Source: Candidatus Polarisedimenticolaceae bacterium
GTDB lineage: Bacteria > Acidobacteriota > Polarisedimenticolia > Polarisedimenticolales > DASRJG01
DNA length: 49,977 bases
Reading direction: 5' to 3'
NCBI GenBank assembly: GCA_036376135.1
Contig: DASVAW010000132.1
Span: forward strand, 1-49,977
Under the pieces are notes generated by a model. That model did no database searches. It was not told where the DNA came from and saw nothing but the letters and a program-made list of their open reading frames with translations. Numbering within the stretch: position 1 is the stretch's first letter; every line of letters begins with the position of its first letter. Of the stretch, positions 42,006 through 49,977 are shown one piece after another. The position numbers were made by a program, and so were the translations under genes.

Positions 42006-44702
42006 GTGGAACTCCGACTGAGCCTCGAAGCGCTCCTCGCCCCCGATCGCGTCCTCACGCGCCCGCTCGACCTCGCGGTCTACGCCACCGATGCGAGCCT
42101 CTACCGCATCCCGCCCTCGGCCGTCGTGCGCCCGAAGGACGTGGAGGAGATCCGCGGCCTGTTCGCCTTCGCGCGCCGGCAGAAGATCCCGCTCACCTTT
42201 CGCGCCGCCGGCACGAGCCTCTCGGGGCAGGCGCTCGGCACGGGAATCGTCGTCGACGTCTCGCGTCACTGGCGCCGCCTGGACGTCCTCGACGACGGCC
42301 GGCGGATCCGCGTGGCGCCGGGGGTGATCGGCGGGTTCGCGAACCGGGCGCTCGCCCGGTACGGAACCAAGCTCGGACCCGATCCCGCTTCCATCGACGC
42401 GTGCATGATCGGCGGCATCGTCGCAAACAACTCGTCGGGGATGTGCTGCGGGATCGAGCGCAACGCCTATCGCACCCTCGAGTCGCTGCAATTCGTGCTC
42501 CCCTCGGGGTCCGTGGTGGACAGCGGCCTCCCCCACGCCGGCGAGCGCCTGCGGGAGTCGGAGCCGGCGATCTGGAACGGGCTCGCCCGGCTGCGCGATC
42601 GGGTGCGCGGCGACGCCCCCCTCGCCGCGAAGATCGCGAGAAAATACCGCCTCAAGAACACGATGGGGTACCAGCTCAACGCGTTCGTGGACTTCCACGA
42701 CCCGCTCGACATCCTCTGGCACCTGGTCGTCGGCTCGGAAGGCACGCTCGCGTTCGTCGCGGAGGCGACCTTCCGGACCGTTCCCGACCTCCCCCACAAG
42801 GCGACGGGGCTCCAGTTCTACGAAACCGTCCACGCGGCCTGCCGCGCGATCGAGCCGCTCCGGGAGTCCGGGGCCGCGGCGCTCGAGCTGATGGACCGCG
42901 CCTCCCTCCGCGCGGTCGAGGGGAGGCCGGGCGTTCCGGCGTCCGTCTCGCAGCTCGGGAACGACGCCGCGGCGATCCTGGTCGAATACCAGGCGGCGGA
43001 CGCCGCGGAGCTGGATTCGGTGTCGGCCTCGCTCACACGCGACGCCGCCGAGCAGGGCGCGTTGTGGACGGTCCGGAAGGGGATCATCCCCTCCGTCGGC
43101 GCGCGCCGGCGCCGCGGCACCACGCTCGTGACCGAGGACGTCGTGTTCCCTCCCGAGCATCTCGCCGACGGCGTGCTCGGGCTGCAGGAGCTCTTCCGGA
43201 AGCACCGCTACGAGGACGCCGTCGTCTTCGGCCACGCGAAGGACGGGAACCTCCACTTCCTGCTCGCGCAGGGAATGGATGCCGACGGCGCCCGTCAGCT
43301 GGAGTCCTTCACGGCCGACCTCGCCGACCTCGTGATCGTGCGTCACGCGGGCGCGCTGAAGGCCGAGCACGGGACCGGGCGGAACATGGCCCCGTTCGTC
43401 GAGACCGAATGGGGAGCCGACGCCTACGCGGTCATGCGCGAGGTGAAGCGGCTGATCGACCCGGACGGGATCCTCAACCCGGGCGTGCTCCTCAACGACG
43501 ACCGCCGCGTGCACGTCTCCTCGCTCAAGACGCTTCCCCCGATCGAGGAGGAGGCCGACGCATGCATCGAGTGCGGGTTCTGCGAGCCGCGCTGCCCGAG
43601 CCGAGACCTCACCCTCTCGCCGCGGCACCGGATCCTCGTGCGGCGCGAACGCGCGCGCCTGCTCGAGGACGGCCTCGAGGACCAGGCCGTCGCGCTCGAG
43701 TCGGAGTCGGCGTACGACGTGCTCGACACCTGCGCGACCGACGGGTTGTGCGCGACCGCCTGCCCGGTCGCGATCGACACCGGCAAGCTCGTGAAACGGC
43801 TTCGAGCCGAGGGGCACGGCCCGATCGCGCGGACGACCGCAGCCGCGCTGGCGTCGGGCTTCCGCGTGGTCGAGCCCGCGGCGCGAATGGCCTTGCGACT
43901 CGGGCGTTCCGCCGCCTCCACCTTCGGCGACGCCGCGATCTCCGGGGCGACCTCCGCGCTGGGATTTCCGGAGTGGCTTCCCGATTCGCCCCCACCGGCG
44001 CCGCCGCTCCCGCGGACCACGCGCGAGGGGGCGGCCGCCGTGTACGTCCCGTCGTGCGTCAGCCGCATCGCCGGGGACGGCGAGCAGGAGTCCCTCGCGG
44101 CGACGATCGTGGCCGTCGCCGCGCGCGCTGGGATCGCGGTCTGGATCCCCGGCGACGTCGCCGGGAGCTGTTGCGGGATGCCGTTCGCATCGAAGGGATT
44201 CCCCCGCGAGGCGGCGGCGCTCGAACGCGCGTCCCACGCACGGATCGATCGCTGGACCCAAGGGGGGAAGCTCCCGGCCTTCACCGACACGAGCCCCTGC
44301 GCCCACCAATGGGGCGGCTCGGTCCTCGACGGCATCGCCTTCGCGCACGACGTGGTCCTGCCGCGACTGCCGATCCGGCGCCGCCTGCCGTCGGTGGCGC
44401 TGCACGCCGTCTGCTCGGCGCAAAAGCTCGGGCTCGACGCGAAGTTCCGCGCGATCGCGAGCGCGTGTGCGAGGAACGTGTTCGTTCCGCCCAGCGCCGG
44501 TTGCTGCGGCTTCGCCGGGGATCGCGGGTACCTGCACCCCGAGTTGACCGCCTCCGCGACCGCGGAGGAAGCGCGCGAGCTCGCCCACCGCGAGTTCGAC
44601 GGCTACTACGCGACCAGCCGAACGTGCGAGATCGGCCTCGAGCGCGCGACCGGATGGCCGTGGCGTTCGATCTGGCGACTGCTGGACGCGGCCTCGCGCT
44701 AG
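42006..44702 (+). CDS. FAD/Fe-S fused dehydrogenase (GlcD-GlcF / Dld-II-like)
   Basis: An 898-residue flavin- and iron-sulfur-containing 2-hydroxyacid dehydrogenase. The FAD-binding domain (about 20-240) begins VYATDASLYRIPPSAVVRP and includes RAAGTSLSGQALGTG; the FAD-oxidase C-terminal cap follows. Two 4Fe-4S motifs, CIECGFCEPRCPS (about 519) and CATDGLCATACPV (about 576), are followed by CCG-type motifs GSCCGMPF (about 720) and GCCGFAGDRGYLHPEL (about 832). It oxidises glycolate or D-lactate and passes electrons to quinone. The GTG at 42006 gives the family-like N terminus; ATG 41958 with AGGAG upstream is an alternative start. Confidence 0.9.
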   Translation: MELRLSLEALLAPDRVLTRPLDLAVYATDASLYRIPPSAVVRPKDVEEIRGLFAFARRQKIPLTFRAAGTSLSGQALGTGIVVDVSRHWRRLDVLDDGRRIRVAPGVIGGFANRALARYGTKLGPDPASIDACMIGGIVANNSSGMCCGIERNAYRTLESLQFVLPSGSVVDSGLPHAGERLRESEPAIWNGLARLRDRVRGDAPLAAKIARKYRLKNTMGYQLNAFVDFHDPLDILWHLVVGSEGTLAFVAEATFRTVPDLPHKATGLQFYETVHAACRAIEPLRESGAAALELMDRASLRAVEGRPGVPASVSQLGNDAAAILVEYQAADAAELDSVSASLTRDAAEQGALWTVRKGIIPSVGARRRRGTTLVTEDVVFPPEHLADGVLGLQELFRKHRYEDAVVFGHAKDGNLHFLLAQGMDADGARQLESFTADLADLVIVRHAGALKAEHGTGRNMAPFVETEWGADAYAVMREVKRLIDPDGILNPGVLLNDDRRVHVSSLKTLPPIEEEADACIECGFCEPRCPSRDLTLSPRHRILVRRERARLLEDGLEDQAVALESESAYDVLDTCATDGLCATACPVAIDTGKLVKRLRAEGHGPIARTTAAALASGFRVVEPAARMALRLGRSAASTFGDAAISGATSALGFPEWLPDSPPPAPPLPRTTREGAAAVYVPSCVSRIAGDGEQESLAATIVAVAARAGIAVWIPGDVAGSCCGMPFASKGFPREAAALERASHARIDRWTQGGKLPAFTDTSPCAHQWGGSVLDGIAFAHDVVLPRLPIRRRLPSVALHAVCSAQKLGLDAKFRAIASACARNVFVPPSAGCCGFAGDRGYLHPELTASATAEEARELAHREFDGYYATSRTCEIGLERATGWPWRSIWRLLDAASR

Positions 44703-45772
44703 GTTGCGAGGACCGCGACCCGGTACCACGCGTTGTTCTGGTACCCCTTCGCGTTCCAGATTCCCGCGGGATGCTCCGGCTGCCCGGACCCTGCGTCGTC
44801 CCACGCGCGGGCGACGATCGTCCCCGCACCCGGCGCGAGGCGCACGCCGGCGCGGAAGCGCGTCCACGACCACCTCGAGGCGCGACGCTCCAGCGTCGCC
44901 TCCACCCAGCTTCCGCCCGCGTCGCCGGAGATCTCGACGCGCGCGATCGTGCGTCCTCCGCCCACGAGCGCGACCCCCGAAACTTCGACGCGCCCCGCAG
45001 CGAGTTCCGCGTCGGGCGACGGCGACGTCACGATCGCGTTGACGGGGAACGCGCCGAGCATCGGCCCCGCCTCCGCGCCCGGTGCCGCGTCCGCAGGCAG
45101 CAGCCGGTAGGCCCTGCGCTGGAAGTAGTTGTCGCTCGGCTGCGCCTGAACGCGGATCCGCGAGAGCCACTTGACGCTGCGCGCGCCGATGTACCCCGGC
45201 ACGAGGGCCCGCAGCGGAGCGCCGTGCACCGCCTCCAGGGGCGCGCCGTTCATCCGGTCGGCGAGGAGCACCTCGCCCCCGACCGCCTTCTCGAGGGGGA
45301 TCGACCCTCCGAAGCCGAAGGTGTCCCCGTGCCGCTCGCAGAGGTCGAGCCCTTCGAAGGCGACGTGCGCGGCGCCGTCGCGCAACCCCGCGACCGCGAG
45401 CACGTCCGCGAGCGCGAAACCGCTCCAGGCCGCATTGCTCGCCGCCTCCGGGCCCCACGGGAGCTCGCCGGGGGTCGGCGCGACGGCCATCAGCTCGAGG
45501 CGTCGGTTTCCCGCGCAAGGCAACACCGCCTCGACGTCGCGTCGAGGAAGTCGCGCGAGGTCGTCGAGCGAGAGCACGAGCTCGCGGTCGACGAGCCCCT
45601 CCACGACGAGTCGGAACGCGGCGCGATCGATGTCGGGAACGTCGGCGTGGTTGCGCACGTAGAAAAGCGGCGTCGGCGTGACGGCCTGCGCACCGAGGAG
45701 ATCGAGCGGCGCGCCGCCGTTGAACGGAGCCTCGGAGCGCACCACGAACCGCGGGTGTTTTCCGAACCTCAA
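44699..45772 (-). CDS. Sulfite oxidase-like molybdenum enzyme
   Basis: A 357-residue molybdopterin oxidoreductase. The Moco-binding cysteine is C86 in AVLPCAGNRR, and the fold continues through YIGARSVKWLSRI and the C-terminal Mo-co dimerisation domain (YQNNAWYRVAV). There is no signal peptide, so no Tat export as in some bacterial SorA/YedY. It oxidises sulfite to sulfate in the most likely reading. The TTG start (45772) lies 4 nt beyond the stop of the cupin gene. Confidence 0.9.
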   Translation of the reverse strand: MRFGKHPRFVVRSEAPFNGGAPLDLLGAQAVTPTPLFYVRNHADVPDIDRAAFRLVVEGLVDRELVLSLDDLARLPRRDVEAVLPCAGNRRLELMAVAPTPGELPWGPEAASNAAWSGFALADVLAVAGLRDGAAHVAFEGLDLCERHGDTFGFGGSIPLEKAVGGEVLLADRMNGAPLEAVHGAPLRALVPGYIGARSVKWLSRIRVQAQPSDNYFQRRAYRLLPADAAPGAEAGPMLGAFPVNAIVTSPSPDAELAAGRVEVSGVALVGGGRTIARVEISGDAGGSWVEATLERRASRWSWTRFRAGVRLAPGAGTIVARAWDDAGSGQPEHPAGIWNAKGYQNNAWYRVAVLAT

Positions 45773-45776
45773 GCGC

Positions 45777-46352
45777 TCACCAGGGGTCGTAGCACAGGGT
45801 CCGTTCCCGTCGGGACCACGTGCCGTCGGCTTCGCGCGTGTAACACGCGCACTTGAGCAGCTCGGGACCGTACACGTGCAGCGTGAGCGCGGGCGCGTCG
45901 GCGGACGCGTTCCCGTAGACGTGGTGCTCGAACGGAGGGAAGATCGCGCCGGTGTCCCCGATGCGCGTCAGCTCGCGCGCCTGCGGCTCGAATCGCCACG
46001 AGCCGTCGCGCGAGTCGAGCACGCGATACGGCTCGGAGAACGTCGCCCCCGAGAGCACCCCCTCGACGCACCAGGAGCCGTCGTGGTCGTGCACGGGCGC
46101 GAACTGCCCCGGCCCCCATGCCATCGCCACGATCGAGAACCGGCCCTCGGGATCCCGGTGGATGAGGCGGCGCGCGTAGCGATCGGGGAAGGCGCGCGAG
46201 GCGGACGGCGGCAGGGTGACCCGCGCACCGGCGATGCGGGCGGCGAGCGCCTCGCGCACCGCGGAGGCGATGGCGGCGGGATCGCCGGCGTCGAGACATC
46301 GCCCGACGGCTTCGGCGAATCCGGACAGCGGGTTCGGGGCCGGTTCCGGCAT
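45777..46352 (-). CDS. Cysteine dioxygenase-type cupin
   Basis: A 191-residue cupin. The iron ligands are H88 and H90 in APVHDHDGSW, and H143/H144 in PPFEHHVYGN; the spacing fits cysteine dioxygenase or 3-mercaptopropionate dioxygenase. It converts cysteine to cysteine sulfinate with O2. Its partner gene is the sulfite oxidase, so sulfur released from cysteine sulfinate as sulfite could be oxidised to sulfate. Substrate (cysteine versus mercaptopropionate) not decided. Confidence 0.87.
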   Translation of the reverse strand: MPEPAPNPLSGFAEAVGRCLDAGDPAAIASAVREALAARIAGARVTLPPSASRAFPDRYARRLIHRDPEGRFSIVAMAWGPGQFAPVHDHDGSWCVEGVLSGATFSEPYRVLDSRDGSWRFEPQARELTRIGDTGAIFPPFEHHVYGNASADAPALTLHVYGPELLKCACYTREADGTWSRRERTLCYDPW

Positions 46353-46440
46353 GACGCCGGAACGTACACGGAGGAACGGCTCCGGGGAAGTCGAAAAGTG
46401 GTCGAAGGTCGGGTTCCGGGACCGCCGCGCGGGGCTCTCT

Positions 46441-46446
46441 TATACT
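46441..46446 (+). promoter_or_regulatory. -10 element TATACT upstream of the aconitase-like gene
   Basis: TATACT, in the context CTCTCTTATACTGCTC, stands out in this GC-rich region 59 bp before the GTG start. No good -35 hexamer sits 17 bp upstream, so this is a likely -10 with a poor or activator-dependent -35. The remaining gap (46353-46440) shows nothing else. Confidence 0.45.
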
Positions 46447-46504
46447 GCTCGGCCGGCCCCACCCGAAGCTCGATCCGGGGCCGCCGCGCTCAGGGGGAAC
46501 CACG

Positions 46505-48553
46505 GTGCCGAAACCGCTCCACACGATCCAGCCCGCCCGCCTTCGCCCGGGGACCACGCGCGACACGCTCCCCGCGCCGCGCCCTTCCGACCTCGCCGGC
46601 ACGCAGGCGGGCCACGTCCTCCGCGGGACGGCGCTCATCTTCTGGGACCCGAAGCGCCCCGGGAGAAAGCTCGACGCGATCGACACCGACCAGATCACTC
46701 CGGCCGCCGACTGCGTGTCGGAGAGCCTCGAGACTCTCGACGAACGCTGGAAGGCCGGATCGTTCCGGCACCTCATGCCCGACTTCCGCAAGCGCGTGCA
46801 CGCCGGCCAGACGTTCGTGATCGCGGGGGAGCGCTTCGCCATCGGCTCCTCGCGCGAGATGAGCCCCGCGGGGCTCAAGGGGGTCGCCGAGGAGGCCGGC
46901 CTCGAACTGGTGATCGTCTGCTCCCACAACATGGGAGACATCTTTCGGCGCAACAGCTTCAACCTCGGCCTGCACGTCGTGCAATGCCCCGAGGCGGTCG
47001 AGGACGCCCGCGACGGCGACGTCCTGACCTTCGACACCGCCTCCCGCGAGCTGGCCAACGAGACGCAGGGGAAACGTTACCTCCCCGTGCCGCTCACGCC
47101 GAAGGAGGACGAGATCCGCCGCTCCGGCGGGATCTTCGCGATCGGCCGCCGCGAGTTCCGCGACTCGGTGAAGCACGCGCCGCGGATCGTGTGGCCCGAC
47201 CCCGAAATCGCCCGGCGCCTCACCACCTCGGAGCAGATCCTCTGGGCGCACCGCGTGGACAAGGACGCCGAGGTCAAGGCGGGAACCACCGTACGCGTGT
47301 ACGCGGACCTCCTGCCCGCCAGCGACGGCACCGCCCCGTTCGCGATCCACACCTTCAACCAGATCACCGGAGGGACCTCGATCTTCCCGAGGCAGGCGGC
47401 GATCGCGAACGATCACTTCGTCTTCACCGGCGTCGACTCCGACGAGAAGCAGACCTCGATCGGTCGCGCGTTCGCGGCCGCGCAGGGGATGGAGAAACCG
47501 TATTACGCGACCCCCGGGGACGGCATCTTCCACTTCTATTTCCCCGAGCAGGGGCTCGTCGTCCCGGGGATGATGATCCCCGGCGCCGACTCGCATTCGC
47601 GCGCCTACGGCGCCTACGGCGCGATCGGCATCGGCGTCGGCTCGACGACGCTGGGATTCGGCTGGTCGACCGGGCACATCTACACGACGGTCGCCAAGCC
47701 GCGGCGCGTGGTTTTCACCGGCGCGCTGCAGCCCTGGGTCACCGGGAAGGACCTCGTCCTCGAGCTGCTGCGCCGCTGGGGGGCGAAGCAGTCCGAGGGG
47801 ATGAGCGTCGAATTCGTGGACGCGAAGGGACAGCTCCCGATCGCCTACCGCAACACCATCTGCAACATGATGGCCGAGGCGGAGAGCTGGAACGGGATCT
47901 TCGCCCCCGACGAGATCACGTACTCGTGGTTCCGCGCGAAGGGGATGGCCGACCTCCCTTACCCGCCGATCGCCCCGGGAGCGGACGTCGCGTGGGCGAT
48001 CGACGAGACACTCGCGCTCGACGGCGTCGTCACGATGATCGCGAAGCCGTTCAGCCCGGGGAACGCCTTCCCCGCGGAGGAGGTCGCGAGGGAGAAGCTC
48101 ACCTTCGACAAGGCGATGATCGGCTCGTGCACGAACGGCGGGTACGACGACCTGCTGTCCGCGGCGCTGGTGATCCGCGCCGCGCGGCAGTCGGGAGCGA
48201 AGAAGACGGCGACGGAGCTCGTGGTTTTCCCCGGCTCCGGCGGGGTGAAGCATCAGATCGAGCGCCCCGACGCGCGCCTGGGCGGCGAGAGCATCGCCGA
48301 GGTCTTCCGGTCGGTGGGAGGGGCGATCCGCCAGAGCTGGTGCGGCCCGTGTTTCGGCCAGGGACCCGACGCCCTCAGGCCGGGCCAACGCGCGATCACG
48401 TCATTCAACCGGAATTGGCAGAACCGCATGGGAGTGGGCGGCGAGGGGTACCTCGCGAGCCCCTCGGTCGTGGCCGCCAGCGCGATCCTGGGCTACATGG
48501 CCCCCCCGAGCGAGCTCGGGTTGTCCTGGGAGGCGGAGCGCTTCTCGGTCTGA
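46505..48553 (+). CDS. Aconitase-superfamily hydro-lyase with swapped domain order
   Basis: A 682-residue [4Fe-4S] hydratase. Residues about 55-220 are the LeuD/AcnA swivel domain (IDTDQITPA, then FAIGSSREMS in place of FGCGSSREHA, and HNMGDIFRRNSFNLGL). Residues about 260-660 are the LeuC-type catalytic part: PGADSHSRAYGAYGAIGIG, GSCTNG with C542, and WCGPCFG with C613 and C616 as cluster ligands. Usually the catalytic part comes first. The start is GTG with AGGGGG upstream. Substrate unknown: citrate/aconitate, homoaconitate and isopropylmalate are all possible. Confidence 0.88.
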   Translation: MPKPLHTIQPARLRPGTTRDTLPAPRPSDLAGTQAGHVLRGTALIFWDPKRPGRKLDAIDTDQITPAADCVSESLETLDERWKAGSFRHLMPDFRKRVHAGQTFVIAGERFAIGSSREMSPAGLKGVAEEAGLELVIVCSHNMGDIFRRNSFNLGLHVVQCPEAVEDARDGDVLTFDTASRELANETQGKRYLPVPLTPKEDEIRRSGGIFAIGRREFRDSVKHAPRIVWPDPEIARRLTTSEQILWAHRVDKDAEVKAGTTVRVYADLLPASDGTAPFAIHTFNQITGGTSIFPRQAAIANDHFVFTGVDSDEKQTSIGRAFAAAQGMEKPYYATPGDGIFHFYFPEQGLVVPGMMIPGADSHSRAYGAYGAIGIGVGSTTLGFGWSTGHIYTTVAKPRRVVFTGALQPWVTGKDLVLELLRRWGAKQSEGMSVEFVDAKGQLPIAYRNTICNMMAEAESWNGIFAPDEITYSWFRAKGMADLPYPPIAPGADVAWAIDETLALDGVVTMIAKPFSPGNAFPAEEVAREKLTFDKAMIGSCTNGGYDDLLSAALVIRAARQSGAKKTATELVVFPGSGGVKHQIERPDARLGGESIAEVFRSVGGAIRQSWCGPCFGQGPDALRPGQRAITSFNRNWQNRMGVGGEGYLASPSVVAASAILGYMAPPSELGLSWEAERFSV

Positions 48554-48706
48554 GTCTCGTGAGCGGCGGCGCCGATCCGTAATGGGGATGTACCCATCGC
48601 GCGAATCCGGCACTAGAAAACGTCGAATTCTCGACAATCCCGCGCGGCGCGGCTTTCGCATGCTACGACCGCGGAAGTCACCAGAAACATGGGGGACCGC
48701 AACACC

Positions 48707-49447
48707 ATGAGTAAGAAATTCTCGATCGCAGTCACTTTCGCCGTCGCCGCGATGCTCACTCTTTCCGGGTGCAGCTCATCCGACAACGTGACGGACCCCT
48801 CCGCCGGCCAGTCCACGACGGCCGTGGAGGTCTCCGCGGCCCGGGCAGCGGCCGGGGCTCCGGTGGCCGACCTCGGCGGCGACCTTGCTGCCGGCCTCAT
48901 CCTCCAGGGCGGTGCGGGCCTCGGGACCTGCGAGGCGACGTTCGACCTCGGGAACGGGATCACCGGGACCTGTTCCGAGTCCCCGGAGGGGACCTTCAAC
49001 TTCGCCTTCTCCGGCACCACGAACGTCGGCGGCCGCAGCACGACGGTCGACGGCACGATGGTGGCGACGTCGGGAGCGACCGGGGTCACGATCGACCTCG
49101 ACGCCACCGCCACGTGGTCCGGCGGCTCCGCCACCGTGGCGGTGAACGGCACGATCACCCCCGGTTCCGGCGGCGGCCTCGGAACGGTGGCGCTGACGGT
49201 GCAGGTGACGGTCGACCAGACCGGCCGGTCGGCGGTGAGCGGGACCTTCCTCCTCACGCCGAACGGGATGTCGTTCTCGGCGTCGAACGGCGGCGTCCTC
49301 GTCGGCGTCGCCTTCAACCGCGAAACCATGACCGGAACCGCCACGGTCGGCGGCGTCGTGGTCGCCAACATCTCGGTGCAGAACGGCTGCGCGGTCATCG
49401 ACTTCGTCGACCCGACCTCGGAAGACCGGACGGTCTGCCCGGACTGA
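48707..49447 (+). CDS. Lipoprotein of unknown function
   Basis: A 246-residue protein with lipobox LTLSGC (Cys about 25), to be lipidated by Lgt and Lnt. The mature part is Gly/Thr/Val-rich with beta-strand repeats (FNFAFSGTTNVGG, TVDGTMVATSG, ATVAVNGTITPGSG). ATG 48707 has GGGGGA upstream; an earlier in-frame ATG (48689) is possible. The 153-bp gap before it (48554-48706) holds a leader with no clear -10/-35. No known domain. Confidence 0.8.
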   Translation: MSKKFSIAVTFAVAAMLTLSGCSSSDNVTDPSAGQSTTAVEVSAARAAAGAPVADLGGDLAAGLILQGGAGLGTCEATFDLGNGITGTCSESPEGTFNFAFSGTTNVGGRSTTVDGTMVATSGATGVTIDLDATATWSGGSATVAVNGTITPGSGGGLGTVALTVQVTVDQTGRSAVSGTFLLTPNGMSFSASNGGVLVGVAFNRETMTGTATVGGVVVANISVQNGCAVIDFVDPTSEDRTVCPD

Positions 49448-49458
49448 GTCCCCCCTCG

Positions 49459-49494
49459 CCCACGGCGCGGCGGCCGAGTCCGCCGCGCCGTGGG
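49459..49494 (+). terminator. Perfect 15-bp hairpin after the lipoprotein gene
   Basis: CCCACGGCGCGGCGG (49459-49473) pairs perfectly with 49480-49494 around a 6-nt loop, 11 nt after the lipoprotein stop. No T-tract follows (GTTCCTC), like the hairpin at 41-78. It probably acts as a terminator or transcript-end stabiliser. Confidence 0.65.
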
Positions 49495-49521
49495 TTCCTC
49501 TCCAGAGCCCCCGCACGCCGT

Positions 49522-49935
49522 GATGACTGGGGGTCTGCCTACCAGTACTGGTCGCTTCCGACGGTCGGTTCGATCACCTCGGGCGGCAAGACCTTCGAGG
49601 TCCGCACGCAGCTCAACGTGGCCGTCGACTACTGCTCGCCGCAGTCGTTCTGCCAATTCGGCACCGGCGACTCGACGACGCAATGGTCCGGCGGCTCGCT
49701 TGCGTGGCGCGGGTCCGGCTCCGCCGTGCTCGGCGGCGGGGGGCCTGCGACGAACTTGGGGCTCAATATCTCCACCGGCGAAGCGTACGGGTACGTCACT
49801 TCGGACGCTTTCATCCTGAGGGACTTCGAGGACATCGGGTTCACGACCCGCATCGAGAGGGGGACGGGTGCCGGGTCGATCTCGCACGGCTCGACGCTCC
49901 TCGCACGGCGGCGACGCGCACGCGCCGTGGTTTGA
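49522..49935 (+). pseudogene. Protein-like remnant without start codon
   Basis: The frame from about 49522 to the TGA at 49935 reads like a secreted beta-rich protein (SAYQYWSLPTVGSITSGGKT, LNVAVDYCSPQSFCQFGTGD, LNISTGEAYGYVTSDAFILR), with normal codon usage. No ATG, GTG or TTG with a ribosome site opens it; the frame reaches back through the hairpin into the lipoprotein gene. It is most likely the 3' end of a lost gene, or a gene whose 5' part was deleted. The rest of 49448-49977 outside this and the hairpin shows nothing I can name. Confidence 0.45.
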
Positions 49936-49977
49936 CCCCTCAAGCCCGCGAAGCTCGTTAGTCCGTCAGGAGGTCCC

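Noticed and set aside
40284-45518. A 1744-codon minus-strand frame
   Set aside because: Only the part from 40284 to 41399 reads as a real aminotransferase. The upstream portion is antisense to the fused dehydrogenase and overlaps other real genes.
41741-45856. A 1371-codon plus-strand frame covering several genes
   Set aside because: Arg/Asp-rich translation overlapping real genes in other frames, with no start site or domain.
1-49977. tRNA, rRNA, CRISPR, insertion sequences, phage or plasmid genes
   Set aside because: No T-loop GTTCGAATCC-type pattern, repeat-spacer array, terminal inverted repeat pair, transposase, integrase or replication protein was recognised.

Overview
This window is a stretch of bacterial chromosome with very high GC and strong G/C preference at third codon positions. 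About 40 genes are tightly packed, with start/stop overlaps of the ATGA, GTGA and TTGA type, and several genes start with GTG or TTG. I see no phage, insertion sequence, plasmid, CRISPR, tRNA or rRNA signature. Three things suggest an Acidobacteriota-like or deltaproteobacteria/Myxococcota-like organism: the gene content (sigma-54 activators, a Ser/Thr kinase, large secreted beta-helix and PKD proteins, a GT87 family membrane protein), an elongation factor G that resembles the mitochondrial EF-G1 / spdEFG1 subfamily, and a recurring C-terminal secreted domain. This placement is inference; no marker gene fixes the phylum.

Layout. 1-9.8 kb is a long minus-strand block. Read 5' to 3' on that strand it holds two c-type cytochromes, a PfkB sugar kinase, a GH13 alpha-amylase-family enzyme, a secreted HAF-like repeat protein, a two-component pair (soluble histidine kinase plus NtrC-type regulator), a small Cys-rich protein, and glutamate dehydrogenase. 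9.9-13.3 kb carries a flavin-type split-barrel protein translationally coupled to an FMN-barrel/GAF/winged-helix regulator, a small membrane protein, another cytochrome c and an ECF sigma factor. 13.3-17.2 kb is a lipid/envelope operon read as fabF-like, lnt, plsC, glutathione peroxidase, each overlapping the next or nearly so. 17.4-21.2 kb is one large secreted beta-helix protein. 21.6-26.3 kb is one giant regulator that fuses a Ser/Thr kinase, an ATPase/TPR module, GAF and a sigma-54 activator with a Fis-type HTH. 26.3-30.1 kb has small secreted proteins, a RarD/EamA permease and a Na+/H+ antiporter. 30.2-34.1 kb has a GT87-like protein coupled to two PH-domain proteins, then a four-BON secreted protein. 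34.3-37.1 kb encodes a secreted glucose/sorbosone dehydrogenase-like protein with PKD and tandem C-terminal repeats.

37.1-40.2 kb is an operon of EF-G, a RecA/KaiC-like P-loop ATPase and a small charged protein. 40.3-44.7 kb is a divergent pair with a plausible glycolate/glyoxylate theme: an FAD/Fe-S (GlcD-GlcF-like) dehydrogenase opposite an alanine-glyoxylate-type aminotransferase plus a DUF4126 membrane protein. 44.7-46.4 kb pairs a cysteine-dioxygenase-like cupin with a sulfite-oxidase-like molybdenum enzyme, which reads as thiol-sulfur oxidation. 46.5-48.6 kb is an aconitase-superfamily enzyme with its swivel domain at the N terminus, the reverse of the usual order. The window ends with a lipoprotein, a perfect 15-bp hairpin, and a protein-like reading frame without a start, probably a gene remnant.

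The most unusual points are the kinase-to-sigma-54 fusion with PhoB-box-like repeats upstream, the split-barrel/GAF/winged-helix regulator facing cytochrome genes across three 11-bp-spaced direct repeats, the permuted aconitase, and the EF-G/ATPase operon.
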